This document shows, piece by piece, positions 8,701 through 13,120 of a stretch of 13,120 nucleotides of DNA; the stretch's first letter is position 1; each line of letters opens with the position of its first letter. The notes beneath the pieces are model-generated. The model was not told where the DNA came from. It saw only the letters and a list, made by a program, of their open reading frames with translations, and ran no database searches. Both the position numbers and the translations under genes were made by a program. Source of the stretch: Thermoanaerobaculia bacterium (GTDB lineage: Bacteria; Acidobacteriota; Thermoanaerobaculia; Gp7-AA8); contig JAMPYE010000064.1 in the NCBI GenBank assembly GCA_023700825.1, positions 1 through 13,120 on the forward strand, written 5' to 3'.

Positions 8701-10802
8701 GCGTGGCTGCCGGCAAACAGCACCGTGGTGCCCGCGTCCGTGCCGTCGGACCGCCAGATCTTCCCGGGAAAGCCGTAGCCTGAACTGAAGTAGAAGTGGT
8801 TGCCGACGACCCTCGGGAATCCGATCCGGGGGTCATCCGTGAACTCCTTCAGCACGCGCGTGCCCGCAGCCGTGCCATCGGAGACCCACAGCCACTTCTC
8901 GTAGTTCTCGCGCGCAAAGAAGAAGACGCGGTGATCGAACGCAAGCAGTGGCGTCTCGATCTGGAATTCCTGGCTCGTGACTGGAACGATGCCGAGCCGT
9001 TTGACCATCAGCGTCCCGACGCCCGTGCCGTCGCTGCGCCAGAGCTCCGATCCGACGGGCCCGCGCGCCAGGAAAAAGAGCCGATTGTCGACACAGGCGA
9101 AATAGCCGGGTTGGGACCCGATCGCTCCGTAGGAGTCGGTTCCCGTCCTGATGTCCTTGATCATCCGGGTGCCACCGACCGTGCCGTCCGTCGCCCAGAG
9201 CTCCGTACCCGTCTCGGCGGTCCAATGCGCGAAGTAGGCCTGGCCGCCGCACTGCTTGATCTCGACGCTTCCTCCGTCCGTCGCCAGAAGCGAGATCGTC
9301 CCGGCTTCGGTTCCGTCGCTGAACCAGAGCTGCCGTGGAACGTCTGGATACTGGGTGTCCTCCGGTTCGGTGTGGGCCGTGAACACGACGCCCCCATTGA
9401 GCGCGACGAGCGCCATCGGGTACGACGCGTACGTCTCCTCGGCAACGTCCTTGACGAGTGCCGTGGTCTCGGGCGAGCCGGCGGTCGACCACAGCTCCGG
9501 CCCGTACGTGGCATCGTACCCGGCGAAGAGGACGCGATCACCCAGGGAGCCCGAGTATCTGACGCCGGGGGGAAGAGCAGCGGCAACGTCTCCGAGCGAG
9601 TATGTCCCGCCGATCGTACCGTCGCTTCTCCATTCCTCGACCCCCGCGCGGAACACCGCGTAGTCGGCGGCCACGGAAGTGGAGTTCACATCGGCGAAGG
9701 CGTCTGCGTTCCGGAGAAAGGTGACAGAGACGCCGTCGAACGCCCAAAGTCCGCCCCACGATGTCGCAGGCGGTTCAGCATTGAGAGAGTTTCCTGCGAA
9801 GAGCATCGTCCCGTTAGGGAGTTGCGCCAGTCCCGTAGCACTGAACGTTGTGCTCGCGCCCGGAAGGCTCGCTGCGACTGCTACGGTCCCCGCGACGGTT
9901 CCGTCCGTCCGCCAGAGCTTGTCCCCGGTCCCGTCGCTGCCGACGAAGTAGGCTCTTCCGCCCTCCGAAAGCACCGTGGGCGAGACGTCGCCCAGGAGCT
10001 TGATCGGTGCCGCGCCCGTCAGCGCAAACGTCCCGGCAGTCGTGCCGTCGCTGCGCCAGAGCTCGATCCAGTTGCTGTACCCGTCGGTCTGCCCGCGACC
10101 GAGGTAGATCGTCGAGCCGGCAGCCTGGATCCACCAGAAGCCGTTGCTCAGGTTGTCGGCGTAGACCTGCGAAACGCCGTTCGCATCGAGCTTCCAGAGC
10201 GTGGTCCGGGTCGCGTCCATGTACCAGGTGAAGTAGATCGACGTGCCCAGAACGGTCCACGACTCGTTGAGTTGCTCGGAGCCTCCCCGGAAGCGCGCGG
10301 CGCCGACCAGGGTGGTGCCAGCCGTCGTGCCGTCGGTGCGGTAGATTCCGTATTGAGTCTGGACGTAGAGGCCGCTCGGGCCCGCGACCAGAGAGGACGG
10401 GTAGAGCGGGATGCCGGCGCTGGCGTTAGGCATAGTGAAGCTCGTCGTCCCCGCAACCGTTCCATCGGTCGACCAGACTTCGCTCGAATGCGCGAATTCG
10501 TCACCCGAAAGGAACCAGAGGCGGCCGTTCCACACGACCTTGCTGTAACCGCCGGGTGCCACGTAGAAGGTCCCGGCTGCACTGCCGTCGGTTCGCCAGA
10601 GGTCGGCGACATACCGGGAAGGCATGGCAGAGAAGAACGAGATGTTGCCGAGACTGACGAATTCCTGGGGATAGGATCCGAGCGGCCGCGAACTCGAGTT
10701 GATGTCTTTGACCAGGTACGCTGCATCGGATGCGAAGAGATCGGGTGATCCCGCGAGGAGCGCGACCAGGAGCGCAACATGTAGCTGCAGGCGATTTCTC
10801 AT
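5778..10802 (-). CDS. Giant secreted multidomain protein with C-terminal type I dockerin
   Basis: The product has 1674 residues. Signal peptide 1-25 (LHVALLVALLAG). Residues 60-820 carry LWxxDGTxAGT units about every 40-55 residues, probably beta-propeller blades. An IPT/TIG domain is at 850-928 (PRQVSTAGGDVVTISGRGF) and an Ig/PKD-like segment with several Cys at 932-1007. Five tandem Ig-like repeats of about 100 residues span 1010-1508, an FnIII domain 1509-1603, and a dockerin 1606-1667 with two calcium loops of the form DxNxNGxVSxxD (Asp1609-Asp1620, Asp1643-Asp1654). No catalytic domain is recognised, so an adhesive, matrix or ligand-binding role is more likely than an enzymatic one. The dockerin should dock onto a cohesin, and the gene just downstream encodes one. 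The ribosome site is weak (GAGG about 13 bp before the ATG); the signal peptide supports the start. Confidence 0.93.
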   Translation of the reverse strand: MRNRLQLHVALLVALLAGSPDLFASDAAYLVKDINSSSRPLGSYPQEFVSLGNISFFSAMPSRYVADLWRTDGSAAGTFYVAPGGYSKVVWNGRLWFLSGDEFAHSSEVWSTDGTVAGTTSFTMPNASAGIPLYPSSLVAGPSGLYVQTQYGIYRTDGTTAGTTLVGAARFRGGSEQLNESWTVLGTSIYFTWYMDATRTTLWKLDANGVSQVYADNLSNGFWWIQAAGSTIYLGRGQTDGYSNWIELWRSDGTTAGTFALTGAAPIKLLGDVSPTVLSEGGRAYFVGSDGTGDKLWRTDGTVAGTVAVAASLPGASTTFSATGLAQLPNGTMLFAGNSLNAEPPATSWGGLWAFDGVSVTFLRNADAFADVNSTSVAADYAVFRAGVEEWRSDGTIGGTYSLGDVAAALPPGVRYSGSLGDRVLFAGYDATYGPELWSTAGSPETTALVKDVAEETYASYPMALVALNGGVVFTAHTEPEDTQYPDVPRQLWFSDGTEAGTISLLATDGGSVEIKQCGGQAYFAHWTAETGTELWATDGTVGGTRMIKDIRTGTDSYGAIGSQPGYFACVDNRLFFLARGPVGSELWRSDGTGVGTLMVKRLGIVPVTSQEFQIETPLLAFDHRVFFFARENYEKWLWVSDGTAAGTRVLKEFTDDPRIGFPRVVGNHFYFSSGYGFPGKIWRSDGTDAGTTVLFAGSHASLIGGLGERLLFRIGRDDPYASSDSCSVGPSGVDKACFDDTIGGSGPWTFGVVPLNGLAYYNVPELRSTDGFTRTTTGVGNVAELFESAGGRLFARGNGVGGTSALIETDGSRAGTRAIYYGHVGEAVASGGRVFIGAHELYAYDLPATAISFAPRQVSTAGGDVVTISGRGFTGPASVVIRGVVVPATVGSAAAITFTAPPSESGAFDVELRLGDGRRMTLDEPLIFACAAPTAVIEPLPSGLPPSSPVPLRGSGGRCAWFPETGLDDASSCTPNALPEVTTTYTLVAISDSGCESTNHPSVFVPDRVGPAGHLTAPRVTRFATTTIRMTATDGEGVVAYLLRSTHSIPSADDPQWVAVTPATSFSGEATDWPLVPGPNTIYAWFKDPEGNVSAAATIDVLFDQSPPVVSIVLNGDAAYTRTRTVVMHVTASDNDVLDSMTASVVPTLPTNQWRYLYSRVSSSEYDETKLLAYGDGPQPLYVWYRDAAGNLSEPATDTIILDTTYPTGTVAINPAGAYTTSPDVTLDLQANDANGITSIYVSNVATYPGSSAPEWIAVDPAVDFAEAGHPWSLEPGDGPKTVTVWYRDIAGNPKAFNASIVLDQNPPAGSIFINGGATHTSNNVVTLSLVATDALGVAAYYISNDATPPAADAAAWVAVGPSTSFSTSLANWTLVTGTQMTVHAWFKDTRGAVSGAVSASITLDQVAPTGSLSIDGGAQYTRLTTGTITLNALDEVVVAGCYVSNDPATPLSGAAGWVAVTPASSYFGQVAGWAFNPGATMTAYAWFKDAAGNVSQRASGSIELDQAPPTAGTLSLTPGAGKIDVSWSGQSDQKSGVASYKLVYASGTTAPADCSGEALATTSPFSHQGLTQSSNYSYRLCTTDVAGNSNAGATASAKTTAKRLKGDINGNGAVSALDASMILQSVVGTIHLDDTQRCAADFNGNGSVSAFDAAMVLQCVVNPSTCSSNICN
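5802..5987 (-). other. Dockerin type I domain (coding segment)
   Basis: Residues 1606-1667 hold the duplicated F-hand loop-helix. Loop 1 is DINGNGAVSALD with helix ASMILQSVV. Loop 2 is DFNGNGSVSAFD with helix AAMVLQCVV. All calcium ligands of the type I pattern are present. Loop positions 10-11, which help decide cohesin specificity in cellulosomal dockerins, are Ala-Leu and Ala-Phe instead of the common Ser/Thr pairs. Cys1640, 1661, 1668 and 1673 could form disulfides. Confidence 0.88.
6279..7775 (-). repeat. Five tandem ~100-residue Ig-like repeats in the dockerin protein
   Basis: Units cover residues of about 1010-1107, 1108-1205, 1207-1306, 1308-1407 and 1409-1508. Shared landmarks are a P-x-G-S-x-x-I-N-G opening, a V-T-L-x-x-x-A-x-D strand, W-V-A-V-x-P, and an A-W-F-K-D-x-x-G-N-V-S strand closing with L-D-Q. 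The second unit is the most diverged (QWRYLYSRVSSSEYDETK). They probably form a rigid stalk. Confidence 0.85.
8343..10625 (-). repeat. LWxxDGTxAGT repeat array inside the dockerin protein
   Basis: Twelve clear copies start near residues 68, 109, 153, 248, 296, 390, 492, 535, 587, 638, 682 and 807. About four degenerate ones lie near 202, 352, 437 and 767. Each is typically followed by a short strand and preceded by a hydrophobic strand ending in F-F or Y-F, a pattern that suggests propeller blades. About 16 units would make two propellers of seven or eight blades, which is an inference. Confidence 0.85.
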
Positions 10803-10942
10803 TGGCTGGGGCAGACCTCAAAGAAACTGGCGCTCTCGCGATCGCGCGAAGGCCACAACTCGAGCGGCCGGCGATGCCGGCGCAGGGAGCTGGTTCAGGT
10901 TCTAGTCACGATGAATCGAGCTTTTGACTCTCAGGGGCGGGA

Positions 10943-10972
10943 ATTTTAAACCCCACGTACTGGACCGGTCAT
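10943..10972 (-). promoter_or_regulatory. Candidate sigma-70 promoter for the dockerin/cohesin pair
   Basis: On the minus strand, ATGACC (10967-10972) matches the -35 consensus at 4 of 6 positions and TAAAAT (10943-10948) matches the -10 at 5 of 6, with an 18-bp spacer. This AT-rich patch stands out in a GC-rich gap. It would give a leader of about 130 nt that includes a GCCGGC-GAT-GCCGGC hairpin (10867-10881). The call rests on consensus matching only. Confidence 0.35.
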
Positions 10973-11076
10973 TCCCCTGCGTCACACATGAAGGTGACGC
11001 GACATTGCGACTGCCACACGCTTCTTCGCGAGAAATCCTGACACTCGACCGCCTGACGAACGTTTGGACTGTCGCG

Positions 11077-11094
11077 CGCGCCCCGCGGGGCGCG
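11077..11094 (-). terminator. 18-bp perfect palindrome downstream of the ankyrin gene
   Basis: CGCGCCCCGCGGGGCGCG is fully self-complementary and lies about 60 bp after the stop of the leftward ankyrin gene. As RNA it would fold into a very stable GC stem, though the hairpin loop would have to open some central pairs. No U-tract follows on the minus strand. It could be a terminator-like structure or a protein-binding site. Confidence 0.35.
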
Positions 11095-11154
11095 GTGGCG
11101 GCTCCATTCGAGGCAGAGTTGGCGAGAGCGGACGCAGGCGCGCGTCGCCTCCCC

Positions 11155-12873
11155 TCATTCCTTGTCCGGCCGCTCCCAGATCTCCTCGCAGATTTTCCAG
11201 GTCCCCTCTTCGAGACGGAGATCGAACCAGCCTTTTCGTTTCCCGCCGGCGACATCGCCTTCAACGACGACCTGCGCCAGCGTCGGCGTGCCCCATCCGC
11301 CGCGACAGTAGATGTTGGAGGGATAGGAGGCAGCTCGCTCGCCGACGGACGCTACGGTTAGGCGGGCGCGGATGCGGCCGGAACGCGCGTCGTTCGCCGC
11401 GGCAAGGTCTCCGCCCTCGACGGCAGAGATGAACGCCATCACCACCTTGCCGGGCTCGCCGCCGTCCTTCGGAAGTAGCGGCGCGGTGTCGTAGTCGATC
11501 GAGCCGGGGATCGCACCCGCGGCGAGCAGGATCTGTTCCGCGGAGTCGTCCGTGTAGTTGTCGACCTGCTCGAGCGCTGTGCGCCCTTCGTGGTTCCACA
11601 GCTCGAGGTTCGCCTTGCGGAGGATGAGGAGGCGGAGCGCGGCAGGCCCCTTGTCGGTGCGGGCGGCGAACATCAGCGGCGTGTCGCCGTCTTCGTCCTG
11701 CACGTCGATCTCCGCGCCCCGATCGAGCAGCACCTTCGCGCGCTCCCCGTCGCCGCTCTGCGCGGCGAAATGGAGCGCCGTCCGCCCGTCGTTCGCGCGC
11801 GCGTTGACCGAGGCTCCGCGCTCGATGAGGAACGACGTGACCGCGGCCGAGGGAGAGCTCATCAGAGCCGTGACGCCCGACGAATCGGCGTACGTCGCGA
11901 AGTCAGGCGCGACTGCGAGCTCCTTCTCGATCGTTCCCACGTCGCCCTGCGTCACCGTGTAGAGGAACGACCCGAAGCGTGACGGCTTCTCGTCGCGCTC
12001 GATCTTCGCGAGCAGGGGGAACGCTATCGCATGCGCTGCGCCCGCGAGGACGAGCGCGGCGACGACGCTGCCGAGCGCCATCGAACGGAATCCCTTCAGC
12101 ACCTTCTCGGGCTCCCCGGGCAACAGCGTCACTCCCTGGTACGCGCCGGGCTCCGGGACGATTCCGTTTCGCGCCGCGCTCCAGCGACCGATCGCGCAGA
12201 CGCGGGCGCCGGCGGGAACGATCTTCTCGTTGAGCCGCACGAACTCGGGATTGACGGCGCTCGCTTCGCCCGGCGTCGTGTCGACGCGGATGCTGCCGTC
12301 GTCGTCGGCAAGGACCGCCTTCATCGTTCCGAAGACGTTCGACACGCTCACGTTCCGAAACGTGGTGGAGGTGAGGTACGCGCGCGCGTTCGCGCGGTGC
12401 TCGTCACTTCCCCAGATCGTCACGGCGAACTTGTCGAGCGAAGGCCACGCGAGAAGCCGCGTCTGCCTTCCCGCCGACTCGATCACCGACGGCGTCAGAG
12501 CCTGGCCGTTCGCGTTGGGCGACGAAGTCCCGCCGGGCCGGTGAAATGGCGTCATCGAGTACTCGTAGGCGACGCACTCCCGCAGCGAGAACGGGGCGCG
12601 AAGGGGATCGCCGAGCGGACGGATCGTGCCGGCGACCGCGACGCGTTCCCCGTCTTCGAACGACTTCCCATCGAGTGTCCGCCGGAGCATGCGCCCCTGC
12701 CTGATGGCGTTGAGCGCGCCGAGGAGGAGCCCGGCGACGATCCACATGACGAAGCCGAGCGCCGCGGCGGCGGCGAGCGCGTTAGGCGCGGGGAAGCGCA
12801 AGCGCAGGAGGAAGAAATACCCGGCGTAGAGCAGAGCGAGGAGCGCGAGGCTCTTGAGGCATCCCTTGAGCAT
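11155..12873 (-). CDS. Membrane protein with GIDE-like domain, ankyrin repeats and NTF2-like tail
   Basis: The product has 572 residues. Two hydrophobic helices lie at about 7-26 and 33-58. Residues 74-252 look like a GIDE domain, the fold found in MUL1-type proteins: VAVAGTIRPLGDPLRAPFS and ECVAYEYSM, then LADDDGSIRVDTT, then IVPAGARVCAIGRW. No RING finger follows. A third helix spans 262-288. Ankyrin repeats occupy about 329-452, with DGRTALHFAAQSGDGERAKV and DGDTPLMFAA the clearest units and flanking ones weaker. Residues 474-567 resemble an NTF2-like or DUF4878-type tail (VVMAFISAVEGGDLAAA and GWFDLRLEEGTWKICEEIW). GGAG lies 8 bp before the ATG at 12873. Topology probably places the GIDE-like part and the ankyrin/NTF2 part on opposite or separate membrane faces. 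The function is unknown; a protein-interaction role at the membrane is likely. No partner gene is in view. Confidence 0.85.
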   Translation of the reverse strand: MLKGCLKSLALLALLYAGYFFLLRLRFPAPNALAAAAALGFVMWIVAGLLLGALNAIRQGRMLRRTLDGKSFEDGERVAVAGTIRPLGDPLRAPFSLRECVAYEYSMTPFHRPGGTSSPNANGQALTPSVIESAGRQTRLLAWPSLDKFAVTIWGSDEHRANARAYLTSTTFRNVSVSNVFGTMKAVLADDDGSIRVDTTPGEASAVNPEFVRLNEKIVPAGARVCAIGRWSAARNGIVPEPGAYQGVTLLPGEPEKVLKGFRSMALGSVVAALVLAGAAHAIAFPLLAKIERDEKPSRFGSFLYTVTQGDVGTIEKELAVAPDFATYADSSGVTALMSSPSAAVTSFLIERGASVNARANDGRTALHFAAQSGDGERAKVLLDRGAEIDVQDEDGDTPLMFAARTDKGPAALRLLILRKANLELWNHEGRTALEQVDNYTDDSAEQILLAAGAIPGSIDYDTAPLLPKDGGEPGKVVMAFISAVEGGDLAAANDARSGRIRARLTVASVGERAASYPSNIYCRGGWGTPTLAQVVVEGDVAGGKRKGWFDLRLEEGTWKICEEIWERPDKE

Positions 12874-13120
12874 GTGGCGATCTCCGAGGAGGAATCATAC
12901 CGTTTCGACTCCCTCGTCACAGCAGCGCCTCGGGGCCGCGGCACCGCTCCTGCGGGCCGAGATGGATGCGCCGAACGGTAAGCCGGTTGGATACGGGGTC
13001 AGCTCGGGAGAATGGACGATTCTGAGTCGAGCTACCCGTGGGGAAGAGTGAGGGCGGGCGTGGCGAAACTGTATTATTGAAGCGCCCAAATCATAGATTC
13101 GAGGCCTGATACGCATATGG
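12874..13120. other. Right-edge region without a convincing gene
   Basis: This 247-bp stretch precedes the start of the ankyrin gene. It holds CGGGGTCAG (12994-13002), shared with one end of the 3948-4022 block. An imperfect hairpin follows directly: AGCTCG at 13001-13006 pairs with CGAGCT at 13028-13033, with an inner AGAAT/ATTCT pair. The last 50 bases are more AT-rich and may contain a promoter, but no good -35/-10 pair was found. Confidence 0.45.

Larger units (their letters stand above)
10803..11154. other. Intergenic region upstream of the dockerin gene; no gene seen
   Basis: This 352-bp gap lies between two minus-strand genes. It contains the candidate promoter at 10943-10972, a small GCCGGC hairpin in the presumed leader, and the palindrome at 11077-11094. 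Short frames here lack ribosome sites and recognisable content. Confidence 0.6.

Noticed and set aside
7413..8783. Plus-strand open frame of 456 codons
   Set aside because: It is an antisense shadow of the Ig and IPT region of the dockerin gene; the composition is Arg/Asp/Gly-rich with no domain.
8796..10748. Plus-strand open frame of 650 codons
   Set aside because: It is an antisense shadow of the DGT repeat array; its apparent internal regularity simply reflects the repeats on the coding strand.
4046..10802. Reading the cohesin/dockerin pair as part of a cellulosome
   Set aside because: No glycoside hydrolase, carbohydrate-binding module, multi-cohesin scaffoldin or S-layer anchor is visible in the window.
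385..12787. GTTAGGC and GCCTAAC as integron attC core sites
   Set aside because: They match the attC core pattern GTTRRRY/RYYYAAC, but no inverted pair lies within 60-150 bp, no L-box hairpin is seen between them, most copies lie inside genes, and no integrase is present.
12895..13116. Short open frames on both strands at the right edge
   Set aside because: There is no ribosome site and no recognised protein, and both strands are open over the same repeat-like DNA. They were treated as non-coding.
1..13120. CRISPR array, tRNA or rRNA genes
   Set aside because: No regularly spaced identical repeats and no tRNA or rRNA-like conserved segments were seen by eye on either strand.

Overview
The window is G+C-rich bacterial DNA with tightly packed genes. 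Its protein repertoire points to Acidobacteriota, possibly a Thermoanaerobaculia-like lineage. The reasons are a very large secreted protein built from LWxxDGTxAGT repeats, IPT/Ig/FnIII modules joined to a dockerin, and a secreted DinB-like protein. This placement rests on recalled family distribution and has not been tested.

Left part (1-3731, plus strand). The window opens inside a GntR-family regulator of the YtrA type. An ABC ATPase follows 4 bp later, and an ABC-2 type permease overlaps the ATPase by 4 bp, giving a typical GntR-controlled ABC export cassette. Next come a seven-helix membrane protein resembling the DUF2306 family and an exported DinB-like protein. Each of these two is followed by a GC-rich stem-loop without a U-tract.

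Centre (3732-10802, minus strand). A 314-bp convergent gap carries repeat-like DNA, including a 75-bp block with 12-bp imperfect inverted ends. Beyond it lie two genes transcribed leftward and separated by only 16 bp. The first is a 1674-residue secreted protein made of LWxxDGTxAGT propeller-like repeats, an IPT/TIG domain, five tandem Ig-like repeats, an FnIII domain and a C-terminal type I dockerin. The second is a 571-residue secreted protein with an N-terminal cohesin-like domain, two FnIII-like domains and a C-terminal beta-rich module. A dockerin and a cohesin in neighbouring co-directional genes, with no glycoside hydrolase in view, suggest a dedicated non-cellulosomal extracellular complex. 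This is the most interesting system in the window.

Right part (10803-13120). After a 352-bp gap with a candidate promoter for the dockerin/cohesin pair and an 18-bp perfect palindrome, a leftward gene encodes a membrane protein. It combines a GIDE-like domain, ankyrin repeats and an NTF2-like tail. The last 247 bp hold no convincing gene.

Across the whole window the heptamer GTTAGGC/GCCTAAC recurs ten times, in genes and between them and in different reading frames. This suggests a DNA-level signal or genome-wide motif bias.
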